From Straminergon stramineum (lineage: Eukaryota > Streptophyta > Bryopsida > Hypnales > Calliergonaceae): DNA of 64,000 bases. The stretch is from NCBI GenBank assembly GCA_963920665.1, contig OY987263.1, positions 45,171,218 through 45,235,217 of the forward strand. The letters are read 5' to 3'. Shown here piece after piece: positions 20,470-33,315 of this stretch. Numbering within the stretch: the stretch's first letter is position 1; every line of letters begins with the position of its first letter. The position numbers and the translations under genes are program-made. The notes below the pieces were generated by a model. That model searched no databases. It was not told where the DNA came from and saw only the letters and a program-made list of their open reading frames with translations.

Positions 20470-23400
20470 TTGGACCACCCTTCGACATGCAAGTTAGAAT
20501 GCCTTCAACACCCTACTGCAATCCACTATAGCATCTTGAGACCTCGCTTGTGGCAAAGGTACATCGTTTGCAAGTAGAAGACTTGATTTCAATGCACCAC
20601 TTGTGTAGGTGCTCATATGTGTGTTGATTGATGCTTTGTGAAAGTGCATACATAGCAAAAGTGGGCACTTAGAGTCACTCGACCTACACATCGGTAACAC
20701 AATGATGTTGTAGCATAAGCAACAAGGATTCACGTTGAAGATCATGTCGAGTTGGAGGGCAGCAATTAGGGATGCATGGAGGTATGGAGGATTACTTCTT
20801 GCCATAGAGCTCAGGCAGGCATTCATTTGTGGTGAGTGATGCCATGTGTTGGGTTGTGATTTTAGCGTACATTATTGTGTGAGGTTTGGTTTATTGAATT
20901 CTTTGCGTTCAATTTGTAGGGTTGAGTTGGAGATTTACACCCAATAGTTCTTTCTGTGTATAGATCCGGACAACAATTCCATTGTGCTTGATTGTTTCTT
21001 CCAATCAAGGGATTTGCATATTTGCAGGAAAATGGAAATTGGGCATTACTAGCAACTTTGTAGGACATTTGAGGAAGTGGAGACGTCGCATACAGGAAAA
21101 GCCTCTCAGGCTTTCATTTTCTTTTGGACGTTTGAGTATATGCTTCAACAGATGTGGGATATTTTAGGCTTTGGATGACTGTCATTTCTTCTTTTCATTT
21201 TTTTCTGCCATTCGTCTAGCAACATATGGCAAGTAGGCCAAGTGGTATTGCACTTTGTGTCCATCACATTTGGCATTGAATTGTCGCTTGGAAATTCTTT
21301 CCATACTCAAAACTATGTAATTTTGACTTTGGATTTTGCACTATTCATATCAATTTCATCCACTTGAAACCGATAAAGAGAACAAAAAACTATAATCTCA
21401 ATTCCAGCCTAGACTCTTTGAACCTATATAGTTATACTCGTCGCTAGTGTATACATGGCATGGCACATCAGGATTAGCTGAACTTGGTAGTTGCTATCCA
21501 ATGGTGGGAGCCTCAAGGTGGCATGGGGTACACAATTGTACCTCCAAGAACGTAGTCAGCATGGAGGTCAGCTCCGTACCTGCTGCCAGTCTGTTTTTTC
21601 CCATGCAGTGTTTGAGCCTCAGACTTATAGCTCCGAAAAATTAGTTGCACATGTCAGATGATTCTAGAAATTGGCAAGATGCCTAATATGGGCTTTCCTC
21701 ACACCCTGACAAAGTTTCAGCTCCAACGGCCACCTCCATGCCACAAAATTGGCCTCCAAAAATCTAGACCCCCCTCTAATTATGTCCCCTTATCAATAGT
21801 CAACGTACGTTTGACTAGTATAATAACTCCATTCATACAGTGAAATTCTCCTGAAATTTCCCACATGCTGCGCACCGCAACTCTTTCCCTATTTTAATGG
21901 TGAAGTATCTAGATCTAAGTTCTCAAACTATGGCGGCTAATTTTGTGGACTATGGTCCCCATGTGCTAACATTTCGAGAATTTGGCTAAAGCGCTCAAGG
22001 GTTAAAATACCGGTGACTAGGGAATCTTTCATACTAAAAGAAATCTTGGCAAAGCAACTTCGCCAATGAGTCCTAGGCATGATTTCAATCCAAAGTCACC
22101 ATCCTTTGGCCATAGATTCCTCTATGGACCTCTCTTGAGGTAGTTAACTCCCGAAGGCCAACAATTGGGGTTTCACCATTTCGTCAATGCAATGGGGAAA
22201 TTGGAACCTATCTTTGGGAACTAACCTAAGGAACTCATTGGGATTCCCTCAACCAATTTTGGCCTTAATGTACTATATGCATTCACAAATTGAGCCTATT
22301 TTGTCAATATCACATAATCCTTTCAATTTCCACCAATAGTCGAGTTCTAACCTATATACATGTGGTGGTTTGGAATATTTTAGCTACCGCACTCTATTTT
22401 TAGACCAAATGCTATATTGGCATGCTACATATCTATTTTGGTTCTACACTCTTTTGGGGGCTTTTTGTACATTAAACTACACTCAAAACTCCAAAACACA
22501 AAAAAAAGAAAATAGTGAGTCATTAGTGATGATTGGAGGCTCACAACATAGCACTCTCATATTTTAAGGATGTCTCTAAACACATGACCATGTTTTTCTA
22601 GATGTCATATACAATATAGTTGTCAGCTTTGACATCTATATGTTTTCTATAATGTCCAACACAATTCCACCATCTACTACGTGAGGGACTTTGACATCCT
22701 ATTGTATGCGAAAACATGCTGCATTTTTGCTTGATTCTATAAAAAAAATGTGGATTTCTTATAGTATTTACTATTGGAATAGAGATTTATATTTTTGTTT
22801 GAATTCAAATGTAGTTGTAGGTGTTATTCAAAAGGTGTTGTGTTATGACTGTTTATCCATTTTTGGTCTAATTGATTACTTATATATGAACTGATGGTTA
22901 GATGGATGAGTGAGCTTGTACGTAGAGTTAGTGAGAAGTTAAGGTTAGGAGGTAACTAGTTGCTATGGGTTAGGGTTTGTTTGAAAGTACCTAAGATGGG
23001 ATTATTGACCATTGAGCTTCTTGGACCTTAGGTTTGTGTGGGCAAAGTTTAGTGAGTAGTGAGGATGAGGATGTCATTTTGTGCAATTTATTGTGGATGA
23101 CTTCTATTATTTATGAAGAAGGCAATTTTTGACATTAGAGATTCTAGATGAGTTGCAAACTTCATCTCAATTAAATATGGATAAAATAGTAATTGGGAGA
23201 GAAGTTATGAAGTAGAAACAATATTTATAAGTCCATAGTAGAAAAATGTCCACCAAAATTAGACAATATCTTGAATTAAGAAAAAAATTGATTTGTTTGA
23301 GTACTTGATCCAAATTTTGGTGAAATTTCAAGTCATTTGGAGTGACCATCCATCTTTTCTACTAAATCAAAGCTAGGTATGGCAAATTCTAGATAATTGT

Positions 23401-23988
23401 GGAAAGGATTAGAAAGTCAAGAGCAAGGAAAATATCTACCAAAGTTGAACAATATCTTTGATTTAGTTGAAAATTAATATGGAAGTATTTGAATAATTTA
23501 TCTACATTTTGGTGAAGTTTCAAGTCATTAAGAGTCACTATCTATTTTTTATGCCAAATCAAAGTTAGCTATGATATTTTCTAGTTTATTGTGAGAATTA
23601 AGGATAGGGATTTGAAAAAAAGGAATTTGGGAATACATTTAGGATTATTTAGGGGATTTAAGGATATTAAGAGATTGCATAAAAAAACATTTATATAGTG
23701 AAGGCCCCATGCTATTCTGTACCTATTCGCAAATCTTTATAACATTGTCTATTATATCCTATATAAGGGGACATTGTCCACTAGACATCCATTCTGTCAA
23801 GGCATTTATTGGAGTGTTGATCTTTTATTTTTCTATCTAATTAAAATTTGAAAAATGGTTTGGGATAAATTAGATGAATCTTTGGACATGAGTGTCATAC
23901 AAAAAAATGTTTTATTTGTTTAATAGTTAGAGTCATAGTCAATGAGACATAAAACAATAAATCCTTCAAAAATAATATATAGAACATT
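20470..23988. other. AT-rich intergenic DNA
   Basis: About 3.5 kb without a supportable gene. It probably consists of decayed transposon DNA. A possible piggyBac-type right end (CAAGGGTTAA) lies at 21996-22005. Confidence 0.45.
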
Positions 23989-24127
23989 GGAAGAAAACCT
24001 TGTTGCTCTCAACAAAATCTATAAGACATTTATGTTTTCTATAAATTTTACATTGAATTTGATGTTTTTACGTTATAGAAAAGAAAAACGTCATGTAAAT
24101 TTTGTTGAGAGCAACAAGGTTTTCTTC
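23989..24127. repeat. 138-bp hairpin with ~55-bp arms
   Basis: The arm GAAAACCTTGTTGCTCTCAACAAAAT (from 23993) is matched exactly by its reverse complement ending near 24123. Pairing continues imperfectly through CATTTATGTTTTCTATAA against TTATAGAAAAGAAAAACG. The loop is short. It could be a small MITE or a transcribed hairpin of the microRNA or small-RNA precursor type. Confidence 0.65.
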
Positions 24128-26200
24128 TACTATAAGCAATAAGCTACACAAAAATATGAAGCACTTATTTGTTATACTAATTAAAAGCCTTCCATCCATT
24201 ACATTCCTAAGAATATAAACAACATTGGTTGCATTAGACTCTCCTACACATGATTGATTGTCATCAAGGTCCTAGTTGTGGATCTTGTCAGGGCACTCTA
24301 AAATCACTATCTTTTGGAATCTCACCATCGTCACCTATTATGTCATTAGTGGATTGATCATTGTTGGATGTAGTACTAGCACTCCCCTTTGATTCATTTT
24401 TTTGGCATTTTTGACGGTAAGGTCCAAAAGATTAGAGCACTTTTAGAAGTTGTTGGTTTATTTCATCCATCACACCATTGAAGTTTAGTCCTCTTGCATT
24501 AACTTCTTTGAAGAATGGTTAGGTTGCTATTTCTTGCCTCCTTTGTCTTCTAAGTGTTCTCTTAGTTGAATGGTTATTATTAATTTATTCTCATAGATAT
24601 TTAGATGTAATTTTTAGGATGTAGACCTTTTTATCTAAATAAATGTTTTTTCCTCTTACACAATGGAATATTCAAAGTCAAGACTAATCCTATGATTCCT
24701 ACCAATCTTCTACCTATTGATGGATTTGCTTCAAATGGTTGTGTATTTGAAAAAAGGAAGGCTTTGATGAACCTTAGGTAGGTGGAGTACTTACAACTGG
24801 TATTTGTTAATAAAGTCCCCTCAAGACTAGATGCTAGTGTTGGATTCCCATTCATTAGATGAGATTTAGGTGGTAAAGAAGATTGTGAGTTCCCCTACGA
24901 TCTTGGATTGCGGTGAACGTTGGGAACTATGCCACCTTTGTATTTTGACGTAGCAATACTTTGGCCAAGTCAGATAATATTAATTAATTAATTTCAAATA
25001 ATTTTTTATTAAAAAAATATAATTTTAATTTTTTAAGAATTTTAATTAAATATTATGATTTATATTATTTAATATTCTAACAACGGCACTTTGGTTCACA
25101 AGGTTGAAATGGCCCTCCAAAGGTCCTGAATTTCTTCTAATGTCTCTACTATTATAGGATCCTCCACTACTATTAGAGAAAATATGGACTCTTGAAAAGG
25201 CTACGAAGAAGTGTTGAAGGGGCCCTTATGGTTAAATTTAATTCGTCATTCTATGAACTATTTTTCTATTGTTGCTTGTGAGTGTTTTATTTCAATTTTT
25301 GAGATAAAATGGGGCACAATCGCATTTTTTGTGTTTTGGCCTTCAAATCCTAAAATTAAGTATTTAAGCATTGTTTAATTGTCCTTTCAATCAATGGACA
25401 ATTGTCTTCTTTCTAATTTTCTCTAATTGTTTCGATTCTCAAAGATAATAAGTCTAAAATTAGCAATTTTGGTTGTTTTGGCCACATTAGGCCAAAATTC
25501 TGGTCTATAGATATGAAGTTGCCTAAAATCAAGTTTTGGTCATTCTATGCTATAGATTATGGTTTGCACATTCCAAAATGGTAATATAAGTAAAAATTTG
25601 ACATTCTTAGTGAAAGTTTTTGGTGGATGAAGTTTTAAGACTCTTTTGAACTAAAAAACTTCATTCATCCAATATTGTGGCCTCGTGTGTCCAAATTGAC
25701 TTCTCTTTGGGGGCTTCTAGTTCTAAGTAGTGAATGAGGTAATTAAAGCCCAAATAAACATGACAAGAATGCCAAAAATGACTTATAATAATTATGGTTT
25801 TGAAGTCCCATGATATTTTGTTGTGTATATAGACCTTCAATTTTTCAATACAAAATTGAGAGTATTAAATGTATTGCAAAACTCCTAAGGCTTGTAACTT
25901 CAAATCACAATGAACTCTAAATACAAACACAAAATATACTTATTAACAAGAATGCTTTTACAAAGAGCTAAAACCGCTTGACTATAAAGAGAGATCAATT
26001 TCTAAAAAAAGTCTCCTCAGTCTCAAGCTTTGTCTTATATAATAGAGATTATCAATAAAAACTATTAGTCCTTAAGATAGACTATAAATTTTTTATACAT
26101 ATAGCTTTCTATCCTTGGTTCTATCTAGAACCATCTACAGAAGTAAAAATCCCAGTTATACTTCTCCAAATCATTTCTTATTCAAATCTTAATCTTCTAC
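24128..26200. other. AT-rich intergenic DNA
   Basis: No gene supported. A segment ending GCCA(A/T)GYCAGATAATATTAATT at about 24965 recurs near 60730, so part of this belongs to an unnamed dispersed repeat. Confidence 0.45.
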
Positions 26201-26239
26201 TTGTCTAACTCTAAGTTTCAACACACTTGTCTTTATCTA

Positions 26240-26410
26240 GGAGTTGTCTAACTCTAGTACACTAGTCATTTTAATAGAGTTGTCTAACTCTCTTGCATAA
26301 ATCCCTCTTTTGGAGATATCTATCTCCAAGCACTCTACTGCCCTTGTCATGCAAGTGGAGTTGTTTAACTCCACTATACAAATCCACCATCTAGAGATCT
26401 CTATCTCCAA
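26240..26410. repeat. Evenly spaced small palindromic boxes
   Basis: Five dyad boxes: GAGTTGTCTAACTC at 26241 and 26277, GGAGATATCTATCTCC at 26312, GGAGTTGTTTAACTCC at 26357, and AGAGATCTCTATCTCC near 26393. Spacing is about 35-45 bp. They may be protein-binding boxes within a decayed LTR or transposon end. Confidence 0.5.
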
Positions 26411-26461
26411 GCAATCTCTACTTATCCACTAGTGTGCATTTCATCATGAATTAGTTCATCC

Positions 26462-26600
26462 ATCAATGCATTCATCCACCAAAGGTTATGACACAATCAT
26501 CATAATTTCTTTCATCTATCAATGCATTTATCCACCAAAGGTTATGACACAATCATCATAATTTCTTTCATCTATCAATGCATTCATCCATCTAAGGTTG
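26462..26600. repeat. 56-bp tandem repeat, 2.5 copies
   Basis: ATCAATGCATTCATCCACC followed by AAAGGTTATGACACAATC begins at 26462 and again at 26518, with a partial third copy at 26574. Copies are nearly identical, so the duplication is recent. Confidence 0.85.
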
Positions 26601-27109
26601 AGATAAGGGTCATGATAGAATGAATTGAAAAAATTGACAAGATTGAAAGAGTTGATAGAAATTGTTGTGTTGCAAATTTGAAAGAGTGAATCAAAGGACC
26701 CATGGAATTCTTAGATGGAATTGAGGGACTCAAAATAAAAAATTTGATGTATAGTAAGTGCACCGATAATTTGCATGAATCTTGGTAGCAATTCAACATA
26801 TTGACCATCATTAAACATGATTTTCACTCTTGGATCTTATTGGCAAGTGAAAGAAAATTCTAATGCACTTTAAGCATGCATTATCACGACACCATAGAAA
26901 TAAGTTAAGAGTTTTCAAAGTATTCCATCTATAGGAGTTCTATGGCTTCAAAATTGACACTAAGATGGGTCTCCTAAAATTTCATGTTCTGTCTCTACAT
27001 ATTGTGTCATCAATATCTAGGTTCTAGTGATCCATTTTGGTCCAAATCCGCAATTTGGTATGATTGTGCATTATTTTGTGGTTGCACCTACTGTACAATC
27101 ATCTATTTC
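26601..27109. other. Intergenic
   Basis: AT-rich DNA upstream of the dispersed repeat and the FCLY gene. Nothing further can be assigned. Confidence 0.4.
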
Positions 27110-27360
27110 ATAAGACAAAGTTGTTTGTTTGTTTTGTTTTGTTACGTTGAAATCTCCCGGACTGTGTGTCCCCTAGCCGTGTGCTTGGTACCGTCGGAAA
27201 GCCCTCGGCGAGGAGGGGTGCACCGGCTTTGTTTTGTGGCATTTGGACCTACGATGTGAAAGTTATACAATTTCAAGATTTTTTTGAATCCAAAAAATTA
27301 GAAAATTACTTTTACTTTTCTTTTGACTGTGGCAACGGCACAGGCCACACTAGTACCAAA
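27110..27360 (+). repeat. Dispersed ~230-bp repeat, copy upstream of FCLY
   Basis: Carries the family signature: T-rich GTTTTGTT start, AAATCTCCCGGACTGTG, GGAAAGC-CCTC, GAGGGGTGCA, CTTTGTTTTGTGGCATTTGGACCTACG, GTGTGAAAGTTAT, and GTGGCAACGGCACAGGCCACACTAGTACC at the end. Related copies lie at 32505-33310, 34448-34815 and, inverted, 38305-38545. This copy is richer in G+C and CpG than the others, perhaps less decayed. It ends about 255 bp before the FCLY start. Confidence 0.75.
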
Positions 27361-27614
27361 ATGGAGGGACGTTTCGTTCGGTGACGTTGGACATACAGGA
27401 GCCTACTAAATTACTACCAGTACTGCAACTCACTTTCGAAGAACGAAATTTCGCCGCGGCCCCTCGGCCCTCGCTTCCTTGTTCCTTGCTGGACTGCCGC
27501 AATCCGCCATGACGCTCGTTTGTTCCCCGAGAGCTGATTTGACTCCGTTGGTTGATGTTGCAGCAGGATTGTCCTCGCCTGCCTTCCCAAATCCCTGGCA
27601 ATTCGATCCCTCCC

Positions 27615-28133
27615 ATGGCGACTCCGATGCTGCGCACATGCGCTCTCCTCTCGGTGCTCCTGCTGCTGCTTCTGGGGTCGCCTTGTTATGGCGACCGGGA
27701 AGTTTGCATCGTGGGCAGCGGGATGGCCGGCGCGTCCGTCGCCTATTTCCTCCGGGAGTACGCGCACCAGCCTCCCACCATTTCCATCTTCGAGGCGCGG
27801 GACCGCGTGGGCGGACGCATGGCCGTGGTCGATCTCGAGGGTGACACCTTCGAAGCCGGGGGCTCTGTGATCCACCCCAAAAACGCGCACGCTGCGCGAT
27901 TTGTTGAGCTTCTGGGCTTGAACCGCACCTCGGAGGACGACGAGGAGAGCTTCGGGATTTGGGATGGCAAGCAATTCGTGTTCCAGACCGCGCGCGCGGG
28001 GGACTCACTGTTCTCCAAGACGATCACCCAGATCATGAATACCCTGTCGATCTTGTGGAGGTATGGCACCAGCTTGTGGAAGATGCAAACCCATGTCAAT
28101 GTAAGTATGGCAGGCAGAATGAAGCCCCTGGCG

Positions 28134-28166
<33 letters not shown>

Positions 28167-30400
28167 GGCTCAGATACTAAAGTTAGGGTTTGGTGGTGAT
28201 CTTCCGCATCTCGGATTTCAGGTCTAAGGAGGTCCTGGATTGGGTCGGTGTCGTCTTCCTGCACGTTTCTGATCGTGGTCATACTTGTTCGAAACGTCTC
28301 ATCTCAAAAGTTCCTTGCCACTAATTGTCAAGATTTTCCAATTCGACGTCAATTAGCTTAACACCGAAGTAGTACTGATTTAGTGTTATTTCAATGAATT
28401 TTTATTTTATAGTTAAACAAAATTGTGCATCTGCCGTATCTGAGTTGTGGGGAGCTTAGAGTGCTTGTAAGATTTGCCTAATTTGCGTGTTCTTTTGCTG
28501 AAATTAATAGGGGATGTTAGACAAGTGGATGGCGTTTTACAACGAGGATCGTCCAGCATTTGATTCCGTGGAGGGAATGCTCAAATCGGTGAATCTCTAT
28601 GACGGCACGCAGTATACTTTTGAAGAGTTGCTCCAAAATGCCGGACTGTCCCAGCTCTTGATTGATGAGCTCATCACGGTATTGCCTGCCTCACTTTGGC
28701 ACCCTCGTTGTTCATGTTGTATCTTTCTGGTTTATGTCTCCCTAATTCTGCATAATTATGTCGTTGACAAGACATAACCCTCTCCTCTTTTTCATGTAGC
28801 ATGTTGCATTCCGGAAAGTGGAGTATCTAGTGTCTGAAGTCCTGTCTTCGTGATTTTATTTTGTACTACACAACTGAATGAGTGTTAGGAGACCCGAGTT
28901 GATTATTGGACTTTTCCCTCTCCTTCAAACTTGATGAAGATTGTCCAACCTTGGAGATTCATGCCTCAAAGAGTGTGGAGAAGATGGGGGTAAAGCCTCC
29001 TTTTTTCCAACTGCGAAGTGTCATGTGCTATGAAAGTGATAGAAGAGGGTTATGTCTGATAACCATCTCGGGCCTCCCAGCTCATAAACCGGTTATTTAG
29101 TACATTCATAATCTACACATCGCTGTCGCACGCCATCTCTTGTTATTCCCCACTGGTTGCTATTACATCTCTGTATTTTCAAGGATGTCTCTGGCATGAA
29201 ACGACCCCCCCTTGCATGATGTAATGGAGTGGGGTTTGGTTTTAAGCATGACGTGGAGGCAGAGGAGCAAAAGTCCGTCTTTCTGATGAGTGGTAAATTG
29301 CAGTAGTCACGGTCAGTGTTGATGGGTGGTACCCTGTGTAGGTTACAACACGGATCAATTATGGCCAAAATGTGAGTATAAGTGGATTGGCGGGCGGAGT
29401 CGCACTTGCAGGAGCACAAGGGGGGTTATGGGCCGTAGTTGGCGGGAACTGGCAGTTAGCCGAGGGTCTGATTCGCTATACAAACGCATCTCTTTCCTTG
29501 AACCATGAAGTGGTTTCGATCACTGCTGTCGATGGAAAATATGAAGTGGCCTCTGAAGGAGGAGCTGTAACTTGCGATGCTGTCGTTATAGCAACATCTC
29601 TGGATGAGTCCAAGATACTCTTTACACCACCAGTCAACCTTGTCAAGCGCCACATGCAACATACGTTCACCACATTCGTTCGCGGACTGCTGAACTCGGT
29701 ACAATCTCTCAACAAAAACGTTGGTTCTTCGTCTTGGAGTTCATCAGTTAAGGGCAGCTTTCATGTTCACGTTCGAGATGATTGGGAACCCTCTTTCTGA
29801 AGTTGTGATGGCTCATGGCAGGATTACTTCGGCTCAACAAGTGAAAGCATTCCAGAGCTGATAGGAACGAAGGAGGATCCAAACATTCCCTTCTCGTCGA
29901 TCAGCATTCTTAAAGAGTATAATGCAACTGACAGAGCTTATAAGGTCTTCTCTCGAGCTCCGTTGTCAGACGAGCTCCTGGACCTTCTTTTCAGGTGACG
30001 CACACTAGATGGACTTTTATTTCAATATGAACGTCAATATTGGTGTAACGGTCCTTGTAGATAAACTTAAATTCAATGTTAATCTAATGGGGGGGACTCT
30101 TAAGATGTAATTGTGACAATGAATATGGCTGTGCATGGTTGCAGCACCCGCAGGAGCACTATTCGCATTGACTGGGCTGCTTATCCGCACTACACAGCAC
30201 CGGAGAAATTCTCGCCTTACATCCTTGATGAAAAGCATCTGTACTACATCAACTCTTTCGAAAATGCCGCCAGTGCCATAGAGGCAGCGGCCGTTTCAGC
30301 CCAAAATGTGGCTCGCCTTCTCCTGTCCCGTCTCTCGGACGAGCCCTTGCGAACACGTCCGAGCGGGGTTAGGGAGGAGGTTCCGGTCGACGATCTTTAA
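27615..30400 (+). CDS. FCLY: Farnesylcysteine lyase (prenylcysteine oxidase family)
   Basis: Five exons: 27615-28100, 28511-28678, 29342-29698, 29822-29994, 30145-30400. All introns are GT-AG; spliced length is 1440 nt (479 residues), close to plant FCLY. The enzyme oxidises farnesylcysteine from degraded prenylated proteins to farnesal, cysteine and hydrogen peroxide. In plants this recycles farnesyl groups and influences abscisic acid signalling. Residues 1-26 are a signal peptide with a leucine run. VGSGMAG at 33-39 is the FAD-binding GxGxxG loop, followed by the FEARDRVGGRM stretch. Exon 3 carries TRINYGQ and the Gly-rich SGLAGGVALAGAQGGLWAVV; exon 5 has WAAYPHY. ATG 27615 was preferred over an in-frame upstream ATG because it places the signal peptide at the N-terminus. 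No defects seen, so it is likely functional. Confidence 0.93.
28136..28165 (+). repeat. (CA)n microsatellite in FCLY intron 1
   Basis: Fifteen CA units, 35 bp downstream of the intron 1 donor site. It is likely to be polymorphic. Confidence 0.95.
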
Positions 30401-30805
30401 TCGCCGGATGGGCTAGTTTGTATCATGGAGGACCCGAAGGAGGAGGCCCAGAACACTGAACTCTAAATTTGGGCTAAAAGTGGACTATTTCTTGGATTGT
30501 TTTGGAGAGTAGACTACGGTAGCTCTAGTCCTTGCTGGTTGTTTTTTATGAGCCTTGAGCCCAGGGGAATTGAGATGGAACCCATTTTGTGGGACATTCT
30601 ATTCTTTCCCTACTTGGGTCTTAGTTTCAATTCTTTCCTTACTGTTGTTCGAGCCACTGCAACGGTCAAGAGCTTACCTCAAGTATGGATTTGACAGGTG
30701 CTAGATTTGATAGGAAAGATTAATCTACACTATGCGACAGTAATTTGCTTGAGGCTTTGGGTTTTGCTGCAGTCACTTTGTAAAGTTTGAGAGATACATA
30801 TCGAG
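30401..30805 (+). other. FCLY 3' flank
   Basis: Likely 3' untranslated region and spacer. No distinct polyadenylation signal stands out. Confidence 0.4.
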
Positions 30806-31259
30806 TTAACCCTTAAAGGACGGACTGGTGACCGTGGAAACCATCCATTTGATACCGTGGGAATCATTGGTTAAAAAAAATTCCAAAAGCAGTTATTGGA
30901 AATCAAACTACTATAGAAGATCTCCACTTTCCACCCCTAATTTTGAGGATGAATTGTTGCACTTTTGTCCTAAGTGGGAGAATTTCTTGTCATTCATTGG
31001 ACAGAAAATGCCCTTGGTGTTGTTTATGGGTTAACCCTTGAATGTTGGGCTGGTGACTGTGGAAATCAGCCATTTGGGAACCGTATGACATCATCCACTT
31101 TAGAAAAACCAGAAATACTCATTGGGAGCCAAACTACTGTAGAAGATCTTCCCTTTCACCCCTAATTCTGAGGATGAATAGTTGCACTTTTGTCCTACAT
31201 AGGAGAATTCCTTGTCATTCATCGGACAATGATCGTCCACCATGTCGTTCAAGGGTTAA
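30806..31259. mobile_element. Tandem pair of TTAA-bounded elements (piggyBac-type MITE candidate)
   Basis: Two direct units of about 225 bp (30806-31034 and 31031-31259) are about 80% alike by eye. Shared blocks include CTGGTGACYGTGGAAA, ACTACTRTAGAAGATCT and CTGAGGATGAATWGTTGCACTTTTGTCCTA. TTAA stands at 30806, 31031 and 31256. The outer ends read TTAACCCTTAAAGG and GTTCAAGGGTTAA, so the pair is bounded by inverted TTAA-CCCTT ends as in piggyBac elements. Confidence 0.65.
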
Positions 31260-32433
31260 GGAAACAAATGAAATCTATATTTTAGACTACTAATATATTT
31301 GTTATTCCCACTTTTGGATTAGATAATTTGATGATTAGGTCTTTAAAAATGATTTAAAATAATTGAATATTTTTTGGGGGATTTTTTCTTATCACCTAAA
31401 GTTCAAAGGCCTTTAGTTCATCTAAAACCACTCAAAATTGTCATTTCTATTCCAAAGAATGAAAAAATTAAAGTTTTTTTCCATACATAGCAAGGGAATC
31501 ATGCATTAGCTTAAAGGTACTCTAACATCCACTTTTTGGACGATTAAGAAATTGAAACTCAAGTTTCAGCATCATTAGTGTTTGGATGAAAGTTATTCTA
31601 ATTTGTGGAGATACTTTATCAAGTTGTCCTATTGAATGAATGGATTTAGTGTTATTAGAGTACATATTTCTTTCTAAAATTACAAATGTGCAAGTATGTC
31701 AAGTAGTTGACCAAGCCAAAATTGCATTGATTCTAGTTCAAAATGAGATTTGCAAAAATTAGTTCATAGATTTTAAGAATACAAAAATTTCAAAAAATCA
31801 CCATGTGAAGAGAACCTCATTTCAAATCTATTCCAACAAATTTTACTCAAAAAATGATACTATGTGATATTTTGCTTATAATCAAATTTAGGAGTTTTAA
31901 AATTCTCCTTTCAAAATTTATAAAAAAATATTAGGGATAGCAATGGTGAATCTAACCATATGGATGGAATCTACAACTCAAAATTTATAACTTAAATTTG
32001 TATATCAATTCCAAAATATTCTACCAAATAGCAATTCATAATGATTTTTCTCAAATCACCAATTCTGGAGGAGACCTTAGATGCTTAGGGGTTAAATTAG
32101 TACTCCGTATAAGAATGAGGATGAAATTTCAGAAACTTTAACCTCATAGATGCACTAAATCATACAAACATTTTTTTTCATTTGCCTCTGCATTGCCATC
32201 TTGTTGAATTGACAAAAATTCTTATGGATGAAATGACACATCAACTGCCATGGCATCAAATGAAGAGGGGATTGCACCGCATGTACACCTCTTTTAATTG
32301 ACCTTTTGTTATTTTATTGAATTATTAAGAGAGTCAATTTTTGAATTTGGAAAATTAATATATATGGGTTGATCTCTTGTTGATTAGGGTCCCCATTTCT
32401 AGTAGTTAGCTATTCAATTATCAAGAATCATAG

Positions 32434-32436
<3 letters not shown>
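31260..32436. other. AT-rich intergenic DNA
   Basis: No gene. A lone TTAA-type right end (GCTTAGGGGTTAA) lies at 32083-32095. Confidence 0.45.

Positions 32437-32504
<68 letters not shown>
32437..32504. repeat. (AT)n microsatellite
   Basis: About 34 uninterrupted AT units, immediately followed by a dispersed-repeat copy starting CTTAAGATAGGTTG. Confidence 0.98.
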
Positions 32505-32506
<2 letters not shown>

Positions 32507-33310
32507 TAAGATAGGTTGCTTGTTTGTTTGTTTGATATGTTGAGATTTAAGAGATCGTGAAGTTTCTAGCAAAGCTTTGGAAAGCATTGGAAAGCTCTTC
32601 ATGAGGAAGGGTGCGTGAACTTTGTTTTGTGGCATTTGGACCTATGGTGTGAAAGTTATTGAATTTTGAAGTTTTTATGAATCATAAAATTGAATGAAAT
32701 CATCTTCTAATTTGGAAAAAATATAACTTTCACATCGCATGTCCAAACGCCACAAAACAAAGTTCTTGGCTCTTTGTCCTCTTTTGTGCAAAAACTTTCT
32801 ATTCATATCAAGAATCCAACCTCTCACACTCCAACAAAGCCCTTGCACTCCTTTGTGCATGAAAAATATTGAATTTTAAAGTTCTTACAAATGAAAAAAT
32901 TAAAAAAATTCTCTTTTTACTTTGGCCCTTGTAACACAACATGTCACAACACAACAAAGCGGTGAATTTTGGAGTTATTTACAATTTTGAAAATTAGAAA
33001 ATTACTTATATTTTTCTTTTGGTTGTGGCAATGGCATAGGGTACACTAGTATACCTTAAATTAGGTTGTTTTTTTGTTTGATACATTGAAATCTAAAAAA
33101 CCATGAAGTGTCCAACAGTATTCTTGATAATGTTGGAAAGCTCCTCACAAGGAGGGGTGCAACAAAGCCCTTTCATTCCTTCATGCATAAAAGATATTAA
33201 ATTTCATTTTATATAAATTAGAAAATTAGAAAATTATTTTTACTTTATCTTGGTTGTAGATAGCACACTAGTATACACCTTAAGTTATGTTGTTTTGTTT
33301 CGTTTTGTTG
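32505..33310. repeat. Cluster of dispersed ~230-bp repeat copies
   Basis: At least three copies or fragments. One starts at 32505 and contains TTTGTTTTGTGGCATTTGGACCTATGG. An inverted partner segment at about 32725-32765 (AACTTTCACATCGCATGTCC) makes a local hairpin. Further forward pieces end in GCAC(A)CTAGTATA at about 33050 and 33275. The last copy, starting near 33280, is split by the LTR at 33316. Confidence 0.7.
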
Positions 33311-33315
33311 GTTAC

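Noticed and set aside
27552..27614. Upstream in-frame start for FCLY
   Set aside because: It would put 21 residues before the signal peptide. The ATG at 27615 gives a normal secreted-type N-terminus.
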